This document shows, one piece after another, positions 9,999 to 21,123 of a stretch of DNA of 64,000 nucleotides. The stretch is from Wallemia ichthyophaga EXF-994 (taxonomy: Eukaryota; Basidiomycota; Wallemiomycetes; Wallemiales; Wallemiaceae), in NCBI RefSeq assembly GCF_000400465.1, contig NW_008806280.1, positions 372,001-436,000 of the forward strand. Reading direction: 5' to 3'. The stretch's first letter is position 1. Each line of letters starts with the position of its first letter. The position numbers and the translations under genes are program-made. Under the pieces are notes generated by a model. The model was not told the origin of the DNA, made no database searches, and saw only the letters and a program-made list of their open reading frames with translations.

Positions 9999-11466
9999 AT
10001 GAGCGGCATTGCGGGTACGGACAATGGTAAAGCACCTCTTCCCAAGGAGCTTACAGATTTCATGCCTGATTTCCTCAAAAACTCAATGGAATCCAAGTGT
10101 GTGTGTTTACATATCGCTACAGCTACTGATACGCACACGCAGTCCATACTTCTCTGCTGGATTCGGTTTGATGGTGGGTGAATAGCCCCTCACTTGAAAT
10201 CCAACCCAACGCTACCCTCAGGGCGTAGGTGCAGCACTTGCTGGACTTAGGCGCGGTATTACATTTGGCGCAGGAGCTGCGCAGCGTCGACTACTCATAA
10301 GCCTCGAAATACCCTCTAAAGACCCCTCTTACCTCTGGTTCTTGGAGTGGCTCTCTGCCAATGGCAAGCGCGAAGCCACGACGCTGAAACCTGGACAACC
10401 CCAAATAAAACTCTACTCTCACCAACTCAGCGTAGAGACAGCTGAGAAGAAGCAGCAAGATTCTAACAACGTCACCTTCAGTCTTGTCCCTGGTCCCGGC
10501 ACGCATTGGTTTAGATATAAAGGCGCTTGGATGCAAGTTAAGCGTGAACGCGATGGAAAAATGATGGATCTAACTCAAGGTACACCATGGGAGACAGTTA
10601 CTTTAACCACACTGCGAAGAGATAGCGGTCTTTTCGCAGATCTCCTCCACGAGAGTCGCAAATTGGCGGAAATGGGAACTCAAGGCAAGACGGTTGTATA
10701 CACTTCCTGGATGGTTGATTGGAAACCGTTCGGGAAACCCAGAAGGAGGAGAGAATTGAGTAGTGTAGTGCTCGATCGAGATGTGAAGCAGCGCGTGGCA
10801 GATGATCTCGATAAGTTTCAGAATAGAGGTCAGTGGTATGCAGAAAGAGGTATCCCATATAGGAGAGGTTATCTCCTCCATGGTCCCCCTGGATCTGGCA
10901 AGTCGTCATTTATATACGCCTTGGCTGGTCACTTTAAATACAACATCTGTTTGCTCAATCTCTCTGAGAAGGGCTTGACGGATGATAGACTCAATCATCT
11001 CCTAGTCAACGCCCCAGAGAGATCCATCATCCTGCTCGAGGATATAGATGCAGCGTTCAACAAGCGTGTACAGACAGGCGCGGATGGATACCAATCTGCT
11101 GTTACATTTTCAGGTCTGCTGAATGCGCTGGATGGTGTGGCGAGCGGAGAAGAGCGTGTTATATTTATGACGACAAATCATTTCACCAAACTCGACAAAG
11201 CCTTAGTGAGACCAGGAAGAGTGGACATGATAGAGTTACTAGGTGATGCAAGCACAGACCAAGCGGGTGAATTGTTTGGTAGATTCTATCCAGATGCTAG
11301 TACAGAGGAGTTGCATGCGTTTATTGACAAGTTGCAAGAAGGGATGGATGCAGGATATAGCGTCAGTATGGCTAGTTTACAGGGGATGTTTATAAGGACT
11401 ACTGCGGCTGAAGCTATAAAGTATTTGCCAATGTTGTTTGAAGTGCGTCATGATGAATTTGATTGA
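9999..11466 (+). CDS. BCS1: Mitochondrial AAA ATPase BCS1
   Basis: Inner-membrane AAA translocase that inserts the folded Rieske Fe-S protein into complex III; 457 aa. Exons 9999-10096, 10143-10173 (31 nt) and 10222-11466; introns of 46 and 48 nt. The N-terminal membrane segment is SNPYFSAGFGLMGVGAALAG (residues ~32-51), formed by joining three exons, followed by the BCS1_N domain. The AAA core has Walker A GPPGSGKSS, Walker B IILLEDIDA, sensor-1 FMTTN and arginine-finger region VRPGRVD. The first in-frame ATG after an upstream-open frame is 9999. Length and order match yeast Bcs1 (456 aa). Confidence 0.97.
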
Positions 11467-11535
11467 AACCGTTGAATCTGAACTTTGATGACGCCAGAAT
11501 GGAGATAAAGCAATTGTACAAAAATAATTGTATAG

Positions 11536-12168
11536 ATGATGTGGGTAAGGTTGCGAATAGACATACACTCCAACAAAAACGCCCAGGAATGGCTAGAAAG
11601 CTGCATAGAGTATCTGCGCAACACTCTCAATATCAGCAATAACCAGGAGATACTTAAACAAACTCAGATACAGTTTATAAACTCAGATTTGTCAGATAGT
11701 ACGACAGGTGGTCTTCCGAGGGATATACAACAGCAGGAGCTGTTGTTCCCTTCACCAAGCAAAGGAATTCTGCTGCAAGTAATTTCAATTACAGATATTG
11801 GAATATCAGCGTACAACTTGAAACTCAATAGAGATCAGAAGTCAGCTCTGAAATTGAAGTTATCGGATGGCAGAATATCCGTAGACGCGTTTGAATACGC
11901 TGAAATACCTTGGCTATCACTGTCAACGCCAATTGGGAGCAAATTACTCTTGAAGAACGTCGAGCTGTTACAAGGAACTCTTCTCCTTACCCCTTTCAAC
12001 ACTCAACAAAAGAATGGCAAGATCGATGACTTTGATAAGTACAGAGATAAGATAATCAACGACATTTTAGATGCAAGGTTAGGCAGAGTGTCCGAGAGAA
12101 CGACTAACGTAGCTAGTGCGTCTACCACGGCAAACACAGCCGCAGATGTTATCGAAATCAGTGACTAA
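11536..12168 (+). CDS. RMI1: RecQ-mediated genome instability protein 1
   Basis: OB-fold partner of topoisomerase III and the RecQ helicase in double-Holliday-junction dissolution; 210 aa, intronless. Seen: LLQVISITDIGISAYNL, then LKLSDGRISVDAFEYAEIPWLSLSTPIGSKLLLKNVELLQGTLLLTP in short conserved blocks, which match the RMI1 OB domain. N-terminal helical part (residues 1-60) precedes it. The C-terminus ends with AADVIEISD, which resembles a SUMO-interacting motif (VIEIS followed by D). The length is close to yeast Rmi1 (241 aa) and lacks the C-terminal OB2 of animal proteins. The gene follows BCS1 in tandem by 69 bp. Confidence 0.9.
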   Translation: MMWVRLRIDIHSNKNAQEWLESCIEYLRNTLNISNNQEILKQTQIQFINSDLSDSTTGGLPRDIQQQELLFPSPSKGILLQVISITDIGISAYNLKLNRDQKSALKLKLSDGRISVDAFEYAEIPWLSLSTPIGSKLLLKNVELLQGTLLLTPFNTQQKNGKIDDFDKYRDKIINDILDARLGRVSERTTNVASASTTANTAADVIEISD

Positions 12169-12257
12169 ACCAGCGGTTAAACCGACCATCAAACCAAATC
12201 AGTGAATATTAAACATAGAATTATAATAGTACAGTGTAAAGTAAATCTCGGTATATA

Positions 12258-13514
12258 TTATATACCTGCTATCAAGTTAGTAGTCTTGCCAAACCTCCTC
12301 GAAGGTGTCGTAGCCCTTCTTGAAATATTTGCTCCTTTATTCACAGCAATGCTGTCACCAGCGCTGTTATTCCTAAGCCTGCTATTGCTTTTGCCATTAT
12401 CATTAATATTGCTATTGCTATCACTTCCACTGAGATCGACAACGACTCTTTTATTCTGATTTTTGGACTTGGCATAGCTAGTCTTAGACCGTGAAAGCCC
12501 AGAGTTTGACTTCTTGAGCTCCCATCCACCATTACGATCCTCTTCATCAGAATCCGTTGGCGTAATCATTATTTCTCCTTTTTGCGAGATCGGTGATCCC
12601 AAAACCTTTGTTGGTTGTTCTTGTGCGGCTGTCGATGTCTCTCCCTCCTTTCCCTCACTCTTCTTAGATGTGAGAGCGAATAGAAAGTGATCCTGATGCT
12701 TTATCAAGAATTCGAGCGTCTCCTGGGATTGCTTAAGTTCATCGGGTTGTTGAGCGTGTGAAGGATGTGATAAGATACCTGGCTGGAAGATTACTGCCAA
12801 ATTGAATGCGTTCATTTTGTTATGTCGAGATTTCCTGTCGAAAACGGCTAACAAGTCGAGCACGTAAAGCAACAAGCACTGGTTAGCACCAGGGAGCTGG
12901 ACTATAACGTTTTGGAATTTAGAAATAGCTTCACGGTGCTCAGGTTTAGATTTAAGGATAGATCTGAAGTTATCGTAGAATTCATGCGGTATTACTGGTT
13001 CTGGCATAAGTGTCAGATACCTCCTAAGAACGGAAGCCACATCGTGGCTATTGAATGCGTATTTTTTCCAGTCGAGATTTTTACCAAACTTTGTGTGTGC
13101 GTCAGTTTGTGACTCCAGAAATTAACCCCTAAACTCACTTTGGGCGGCGATTCAAAGATAGCTTGCAATTCCTTCATACGCTTAGAGCTGCCTGATATTC
13201 GGAATGTTCCCTCCGTCTCTGTCGCCGTCTCCTTGAGATGGAGACCGCATTTAGCCACAACAACGGGCACGAATCCGCAGACAAAGTGTTCATCGCTTTC
13301 GAGCGCCGTAGTAGATATTTGAACATGTGCATTCCTCAGGCTATCCCTTAAGGCTATCCCAAATATTGGCACCAAAGCTATGCGACTGCGATTAGAGATA
13401 CTCCGATGGATAGCAGCTACACTCACACTCATTCTTCCTCTTCGCAAAGCCCTTCCACCACGTGCGAAGACTCGCCTTCATCGCCTTGACGTCCTCGCCT
13501 TCACTCGTAGCCAT
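12258..13514 (-). CDS. RhoGAP domain protein
   Basis: Activates GTP hydrolysis on a Rho/Cdc42-type GTPase; 387 aa. Exons 13514-13429, 13385-13139 and 13088-12258; introns of about 43 nt (the donor could also be 6 nt downstream) and 50 nt. RhoGAP core: FGIALRDSL, VCGFVPVVVAKCGLHL, the arginine finger in GTFRISGS, ELQAIFESPPK joined to FGKNLDWKKYAFNSHDVASV, then LRRYLTLMPEPVIPHEFY and NAFNLAVIFQPGIL. The C-terminal 110 residues are Ser/Asn/Lys rich and low complexity. The N-terminus before the domain is short and basic (TWWKGFAKRKN). No PH, SH3 or FCH domain is visible. It lies in tandem downstream of the paladin-like gene, 110 bp away. Confidence 0.9.
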
Positions 13515-13624
13515 TTTCTCCTGTTTGCGCTCTTGTGGTTTAGTTAAAGCCAAGTCTAGATTTGTCGATGTGACTGAAAAAGAGGATGCATATGGAAATC
13601 GTAAATTAATATTATATTTCATTT

Positions 13625-16600
13625 TCACTCAAGTGAATTCCGCTTTATTATTTTTTGCACGTCTTTATGCTTTTTCAGCCACTCAGGGAATGATATCCAA
13701 TTGAGGTGTTTATCGTGCTCTCTAGCTTCGAGGAGGTAGTTGGAGTACGACACTAGCGCTCCGTATCTGTGCAAGTAATTACATGCCACAGTCGATAACT
13801 ATATCCTTTTGTCAGAAAACCCTTTCGTTTCACTCGGACCCACCCTTTCAAACTTCGGCGTTCCCTCCTCCTGTGCTTCGGCTTGTAACTTGTATGAATA
13901 CACCGCTTTGCGCAGGTTCTGAACGCCTTCCATTAAATCTATAGCCTTATCGGCTAACATTTTTGCGCGTTTGCCGTGCTTCAATACTCCGACCAACTCG
14001 AGAATAACCCTGTATTCACCTACGTACGTCATTAAATGTGCTCCTAGAACGCATAACGCACGACAACTCACCGTTCAGATGTGGGTGCGTCGAATCGTCA
14101 TCTTCGCTCTCGAGGTCGGTGCCGTCATGTTCATCTTTGCCACCCTGCACTTCCTCCACCGCTTTAATCGGATCTCCCGGTTTGTGGTATATAGCTGTCA
14201 CCAAACAGCTCACGATCATACCAGTTGTCGTCCTGCCCCTACCCATTTGACAATTGAACGCCATACTGTGACCATTCTCGACCGCTTTAACACATCTTGT
14301 CTGCAACTCTGCCAGAGCATTAGGAAGTGGTGCTTGCTCGTCTGTGATAGCAACTCTCGAGTAATCTACCTTATACCCCTCCAGTTGTACAGCTTCGAAC
14401 ATCTCCCTTGGTGTCAAGATATCGCTCTCTTCAGCATTCTGCCAAATTGGTATGATCTTGTAATTCCCAGGCGAGATCTCTTGTTCATCATGTAATAACA
14501 CTCTGCCTGTATCCTTCGCCGCCATGATGACATCCTTTTTGAGCGTACTCTCCATAGCTTCTACTACTTCTGTGCTCACACCCGTGCTCTCGACATTTGT
14601 CAGTGGCTTATTGGCAAGTCTTAGGACGTGTGGATGTCCAACTATGTAAATTACTGGCTCTTCACGTAAGCACGTCCACGTAACCTTATTGTTACCCTCC
14701 TTCGCTGTATTCATCGCTTCGAGAGCTTTGCGTAGACCTGTTCCAGACGGCATTCCCACCCCCACTATTATGCTATCCGTCTCCGTTATTTCCACCTGAT
14801 CAAGATTTGCACTCTTGTAATACTCTACGTTCTGAGCAAGAGATAGAGGCACACGGCGGAAGTTGGCCGCGCCTTCTACGCGTTCCGGTAGACTCATTTT
14901 CTGTAATTGACTGAAGAAGTCTGACTTGAGCAATGTCTGTGCCGAAAGAATTCTGCCATTTCTATTCCTAACCACTCGCTCTACTTCGTCAGAAAGAGCA
15001 TTACCTTCTGGTGGATTGTCGTCACGTTTAAGCGCTTGGAGCGACTCCAGTCCACCAACTTTAATCTCATTTTCAAAAGTCCTCAACACAGGTCTAAACT
15101 CAACATAATCTTTCAAAGATGGTAGATTCTCAAGCGTGTCAGGCTTTGCTTCTTGGAGATAGGATTGGAATACTATGAGCCAGTAGTATCTACGCAGAGC
15201 GATGAGTCCCTTCTGAATGAATTGCCTCTTGGTGGCTTCATCCTTGGCTTCGACCGCCTTCACTCGCGCATCTTCCACAGCTTCGCGACAATTGTAGGTA
15301 TCTCCTGCTTCGTCAATTGCATCGTCGACGATATTCTTCAATTCCAAGCCTCGTCTTACTACTCTCAGTAGATTGTTTATAGGCTGGTAAGACTTGCGCG
15401 TCGCGCTCTTCTTGGCTACGTTGACAGTGGGCTGTCTCTTCAACCCAATGTGTGGATCGAGAGGCGAGCGCTTCTTCAGCCATTTCTGTATAAGAATGAT
15501 GAGGACTGCTGCAAGCGTACTGCGGCCTCTTCCAAGTTGGCAGTTCACCACAATCGGAGACTGGCTGTCCGTCTGTATGACTACATTCATGAGATCGTGC
15601 AAATCAATGAAATCAGGTACGGCTTCCGAAGTAATTGGTATGCGTTTGAACTCTATCTCTTCTGCTCGCCTTGTCATGATATCCCTCAACGAGGCTATAT
15701 CATCCTTATTGACATCCTCCCATATTGGAACTACCTTCCCATCATTCGTCTCCGTATGGAGTAGTAGCTTGCCATCAAGCTTCGTAACTTCCGCCGCGAC
15801 ATCATTCTTCAGTCGATCTTCAAGCACTTCGAGACGTGATGCAGATATACCTCCAAAGTCCTTCAAATTGCGGAACGAATAACCCTCTTTACGGAGACAA
15901 TAAGGTTCTTGATTGACGTATGATAGAGGCTCCTCGCGGAGATTTATCCACGTAATGCGTTTCATCTTAGGATGCATTTCTTGAATCATCTCCACCAAGT
16001 GGTCAATCGCACTGATGTCAGGCTGACCGAGTGCATAAATGTTAGTGTCAGAGACACGTCTGAAGTTAACTGCTCCAGGCAAGGCCACATGACCCTCAGT
16101 CTGCCTCCAAATGTCATTCTTGAGCAGCGTGCTACTTCTCAGTAATATACCGTTGCGGCGGTGAACAACCAGCTCTGCATACTCATCAGCTAGAACTGTA
16201 CCACCAGCTATCGTAGGATCTGTGCCATTCTTCGCGAGAGCCGTACTAGAAACTGTGCGTTTGGAGAGATCTGATAGGTCAGCAACTGGTGCAAAGTTGA
16301 ATAATTTGCCTCCTTTATGACGAAGAAATTGTATCATGTTGCCTATTTCCTTCCTTTGCTGCAGCCATTCGATGAAGGTTTTGTTGAGATCTTGACATTC
16401 GTCGAGATAACCAGCGAAACAGACAGCGAAAGCGTATCTCTCGAGAGCTTTCAGAGCTTCTAATAAGTACGATTGACGCGTGTCTTCGTCTACCCTTGTA
16501 AGCGACGACCTCAGTCTATTCTCAAGGACTGATTCACGAAGGTTGACGACGTGATCAGTCATGTCAACGACGTGGTCTACGATCCCTTTACAGGAATTAC

Positions 16601-17894
16601 CGCGTTCAAGACACGCCATAATGTTCAGAACGACATGGTAGTCTCCCAGACTTGCAGAGCGCAAATCTTCGAGGAGATTGGGGTGCTCGATCAACAGCTC
16701 GATCGCCGATCTTTGATCTTCAGAGAGCAAAGTTTGTTCGACCAAATGCGTTAAGCGGAGGAGTGACATTGTGTTGTGATGCTGTGCACTTGCTTGTTGA
16801 AGGACAGACGATGCTCTGCGTTCGGAAGGCTGTGGTGATAGGTTAGATGACATGTAGCGGGCAAGCTTAAATCTGCTCACGTTGAGCTCTTGCGACAGGT
16901 CTAAGTCCTGGAACGGATCTTTTTCACCAAGTAGCAGCAACTGCTTACGTCTGACGAGTAGAGCAGCAGTCATAGCATATGTCGTACGGACAACACCCAT
17001 TCCACATGAGAAGATAATGTTAGTTTCACGTGGATCGCTATCCTTCATAACATTAACGTAAGCGTCGAGGTAATTATCCTCTATAGGAGTCTCAGGTGAG
17101 ATTGGAATACGATGGTAATCAAGGTTAAAGCCCTCGCGTTTGATACTATGCCAGAGTTCTCTTGAAGTGAGCACATTCGAAGCATCTACCGCGAGCCAAG
17201 TAGGTACGATCTCGCCTTCTGTATCTTCCTCATGCGTCATAATGAGACCGCCATACTTGCGGGACTCATTGAGAACATCAGCCTTGAGACGCTCTTCAAT
17301 ACCTTCGAGGGATTCAGCTCTATAACTGAGCTGTATGCCGCGCTTAGGGTTGGTAGCATGCCGAAGAACGTAAGAACGGCCTGAGATATAAACGATCGGT
17401 TCATCGCGTGTAGAGACAAAGACAGATTTGGCTTTGGAAGAGTGGGCAGCAGATTTGAATGCCGTGTTTGGTATGTTGAGCGTGGCATCTGGTGATACCA
17501 TAGGGGAGGGAGTGGGAGCAGCGCCGAGAAGGGTGAGGAGAGTGCGCAGGCCAGCGATAGTGGGTTGAGCCGTGCCATAAACACCAATAGATTCAGCGCC
17601 TTTAGGCCTTCTGAAGTTGGGAGCACCTTGAATAGAAATGTCGAGCGCTTTGGCTCTGGCTGCGAGATAATGATCTGATTTGAGGACAGTGGATCTAGAG
17701 AGTACCTGTTTACAGTATGAGTGGCGTATACGGCTGCATCTCGCAGGCAACGTACTTGACCTGATAAGGAGTGAGCGAGATGGAGATGGTAACGACATTG
17801 ACGCACCTTTTCGATTCTTGACAATATTAGCGCTGCCTAATTTGTCGAATAACGAGCCATTCAAGCTGTTTGGCTGTATCCGATTTGAGTCCAT
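13625..17894 (-). CDS. Paladin-like protein with three PTP-like phytase (inositol hexakisphosphate) domains
   Basis: 1,390 aa; exons 17894-14072, 14019-13844 and 13798-13625, introns of 52 and 45 nt. Three homologous modules are seen. Each starts with a STVLKSD-type block (SRSTVLKSDHY, RSSTLLKNDIW, SAQTLLKSDFF) and NFRR, contains an LREEP-like block (REEPLSYV, REEPVIYI), and ends with a CX5R phosphatase loop: CGMGVVR at residue ~297, CQLGRGR at ~785 and CQMGRGR at ~1215. The first loop departs from the GRGR pattern. Paladin (PALD1) in animals has a related layout and is reported as an inositol lipid phosphatase or pseudophosphatase, so the substrate here is open. The C-terminus (VACNYLHRYGAL...) matches the paladin end and exists only when the last two introns are removed. 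Confidence 0.88.
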
Positions 17895-18322
17895 GAATGT
17901 TTATGACAAAGAGAGAAGACGCAGGGAATTGTAGGATTATCGGATATAAATTGGATCTACGGAGTCGGCAGCGTCCTGAGCTCAGATCTCGGGGATATAG
18001 CCACTTATCACCGCAAGGATTGTTACAAGCACGTTGTGGACATTACACGGACGTTGTGGAGGTGCTTCAGATATGCGGAGACTTTTAATATCTTTAGAGG
18101 CTTAAAGTTATATAAAATGTTGTCACCGCGGTTGTTATCAGATTGATAATCTTGGTGAATAAAATTCAAGTTTGAGCAAGGAGGCATTAAATTCGATTAG
18201 GCAATCAGTCTTCTCCAGATATCCTCCGCAGCATACACGCATCACTCACCGTCAAATTGTCATGTGTTGAAGCTATATTTCTAGTTCAGCTGGTCATCCC
18301 CGCTCCATCATCACAAATTTAG
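17895..18322. promoter_or_regulatory. Divergent intergenic region, paladin-like gene / kinase
   Basis: 428 bp between two start codons facing away from each other, so it must hold both promoters and both 5' UTRs. TATATAAA-like sequence occurs at about 18110-18116. I saw no other feature. Confidence 0.5.
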
Positions 18323-19555
18323 ATGTCCAGTGAGTCGTGGGCTTTTATGTGCCTAAATCACTAACACGCATCCTCAGATGCCGCTTCTTCAATCAGCCCC
18401 GCCTTGGAGTTTTTAAGCGGCTTCTCCTACACCAGCAACTCCCCTCCATCGCGGGTCAACGAAGGCGACAACGTTGACGATTTCGTCATTGGCTCTGTTT
18501 TATCTTCAGGCTCATCAGCTCTGGTCAGAAATGCCAAACATTTGCCTTCTGCGACCGCTGTCGCCGTCCGTATCGTCTACCAATCCAACAACTCTCAAAT
18601 TCGCTCTGAAATTGACCGCTGGCTCAGTCTCAATCATAATAACATTCTTCCCTTACTTCACTTCTCAGAACTTTCAGATTTTCTTCTCACTTTTTCCCCT
18701 ATTTGCAGCACCACTTTACTCAGTTATATCAACAAATACCACAGCACCGGTATGTCGCTACGCAAGACCCACAATATCTTCAATCAACTTGCTTTAGGTG
18801 TGAGATATCTCCACCAGCAATGCTCTTTAGTCCATCGTGATCTTAAGCTGGAAAACATACTTCTCGACAGCGCGGGTAATTGGGTTATCAGTGATTTTGG
18901 TCTTTCTCAATCTCTCGAAGAGACAGAGTCGTTAGGTGATATGGGTAGCTTGCCATATGCTTCACCCGAGCTTATTAAACCCCCACCTGAACAACTAACC
19001 ACGGTTGAGTGGTTCGATTTACTCAAAAAAGCTGATGTTTGGGCTTTGGGCTGCATTTTGTACGCTCTTCTCTCGGGCAAATTACCATTCGCCGATGCTT
19101 TCGTCCCGCGTCTACAGATGAAAATCCTCGGTGGTAACTATAAGCGCCTAAACTCAATTTCACGATCGAGGGAGCGAAGCAACACACGCTCTCGCAGTCG
19201 CTCAAGGGTAAGGGGGACAGACGAAGCTGCCGAATTAGCTGCTATGGGCGTACTAGAAATGTGCTTGACTCCAGTTGCTGATTTACGCCCGTTCATTCAA
19301 GACGTCCTTGACACTGAGTGGGTGGCTAGCGGATATGCCACACGCGCTCTTGATCCACCGGCACGCAGAATGCGGTCCAGATCCTCTTCGCGCAACAGAT
19401 CGAGTAGATCAAGATCACGCTCACGGGCTAGAAACCCTATGGTTGCAACTCCTATGAGCAACCTCAGTCCAGTAAACGAGCAAGTCAATGGTGACGGTGC
19501 AGACGAAGAGCGCGAAAGAGGCAGACCTACCATCAAAAGGGCTTTAGCAAAGTAA
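18323..19555 (+). CDS. Protein kinase-like protein with RS-rich tail
   Basis: 394 aa. A 7-nt first exon (18323-18329, ATGTCCA) is joined over a 48-nt intron (18330-18377) to 18378-19555; the join gives MSNAASSISPALEF in frame, whereas the long ORF alone has no ATG. Kinase motifs: HRDLKLENILL catalytic loop, SDFGLS (DFG), YASPELI and DVWALGCILYALLSGKLPF. The beta-3 strand reads AVAVRIV, so the usual ATP-anchoring Lys is Arg (residue 67), and the glycine loop is Ser-rich (SSGSSALV). An Arg-Ser stretch interrupts the C-lobe (SRSRERSNTRSRSRSR) and another lies in the tail. It looks related to fungal CAMK/SNF1-like kinases; exact family and activity are uncertain. It converges on the DnaJ gene, with 71 bp between stops. 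Confidence 0.82.
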
Positions 19556-19626
19556 TACTACTTATTTTGATAAAAGGACAGTCGTTACGTTTTGATAATG
19601 TTGTAAAAAATGATATGTACTATAAA

Positions 19627-21080
19627 CTATCCGTCTATTTGCTGAGGTTGGGGTGTGCGGTATTCGTATTCGTCAGTCAAAGCATTTCTATGTCGCTCTA
19701 CGCTGCAAAATGCTTGACCGAGTATAAGCAGGGCTTTGGCCCGTCTATGTAGCGTGACTGTGTCGGCATCATCAAGTAACTTATCACAGACCTATTCTTC
19801 GTCAGACACATTTGCGCGCAAAAAAAAAAAAAACCTCTTACCTCGCGCACTACGGACTGAATTTCCAGTGAAGTGCCTTTAAAGAGTGCTTTGAGACCCT
19901 GTACATTGTTAGTCAAGTGAAATATACAAAAGAAGTACTTTGACCTTGTCTGCTGCATCATCCTCCAACACTCTACGCTCATCTATACCAACGCCATCTT
20001 TTTCAGCGTTTGCTAGGGCATCGAACGACTTCTTCAACTCAATAGCAGCGTTGAGTGTCGATATCGACTCACTAAACACCGCATACTGACCCTTGGCATT
20101 TTGCATCCAGCCACCCAGCCCCCATCCAGATCTCCAGTCAGGGTTGTGCGACGACAGCCATGCTCTGCTCTTATTAACATAGACTGCACCCAACGTCTGT
20201 ACCATCTCCCAACCAAATGACTCGCTTGAAAGTGTTGTAGCTTCTATTTCACTGAGTGCGCGGTAAGATGCGTCAACATGAACCGATTCCAGTGCCTCTG
20301 TGTGGATTGAGAGCTGAGCGTGTGTGATATGAGTGGTGATTAGGCGGTTATATAAAGTAGCAAACACACTTTCATAATCAGATTATGTAGCAGTGTATTT
20401 ACACGTTTTTCACGTTCTAGAGCTGCCTGTATGCAAATATTAACATCAAGACTTTAATGTCTCACTCTTCTTCACACTCACCACCTGCGCTTTAGCTATT
20501 TTAGTCTGCGACAAGCGTGTTTTCTCGCGCGTCTTATCCTCCACTGTAAAACTCTTGCTAGCCTCAATCTCAGCATGTTCGCGCAACGCCTCACGCATCT
20601 CTGCACCGATGGAAATTTCACCAACCAAATCTTTAAACCTGCCACCACCAAAGAAAGTCGAGAAGAGTGTTTCTGGGTCGGTAAATGATTGATTCCCGCT
20701 GATTTCTACGATGTTATAACCATTATTGTCGTATCTTTTACGAGTATCGGGATTGCTTAGAATTTGGTATGCTTCGGAAAGTGTTTTGAACTACAGCAGT
20801 AGTGTGAGATGTACTCACTCATCACTGATGTGGTCCCATTTCTCACCTTCTCTTCTGCTTGTGGATCGCCCATATTCTTATCGGGATGCGAGGTGAGTGC
20901 GTGCTTGCCTGGTGTCCCTGTGAGCATACACCACACATCACACCGACTACACCCCACTTACGATAAGCTTTCTTGATTTCGGCATCTGTTGCATCCACGT
21001 GGATATCGAGAAGTTGATAGCTGAGTAGATGGCTTAGCTGATACTACATATTAGCACCATTTACAGACAAATTCATTCAT
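19627..21080 (-). CDS. DnaJ co-chaperone with DnaJ-X domain (Caj1/Djp1-type)
   Basis: Type III J-protein of roughly 360 aa, Hsp70 partner; yeast Djp1 acts in peroxisomal import and Caj1 at membranes. Introns, from 5' to 3': 20961-20909, 20846-20791, 20481-20427, 20369-20314, 19944-19899 and 19841-19792 (46-56 nt). J domain: YQLLDIHVDATDAEIKKAYRKHALTSHPDKN with the HPD triplet, then FKTLSEAYQILSNP. A Gly/Phe-like FSTFFGGGRF and EISIGAEM follow, then the X domain (GWEMVQTLGAVYVNKSRAWL, GLGGWMQNAKG) and ESVVREVCDKLL-like end. The exact start is uncertain: ATG 21080 fits the frame only with a weak 31-nt intron (GTCTGT donor). Only 43 bp separate that ATG from the divergent remodeller gene. Confidence 0.85.
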
Positions 21081-21123
21081 AAAATTTGGGATCTTGGCTG
21101 TTCACTCTAAACGCCTAACAGTC

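Noticed and set aside
19820-19834. Poly-A tract as a retroelement tail
   Set aside because: It lies inside a normal 50-nt intron (19841-19792) of the DnaJ gene; no target-site duplication or coding remnant.
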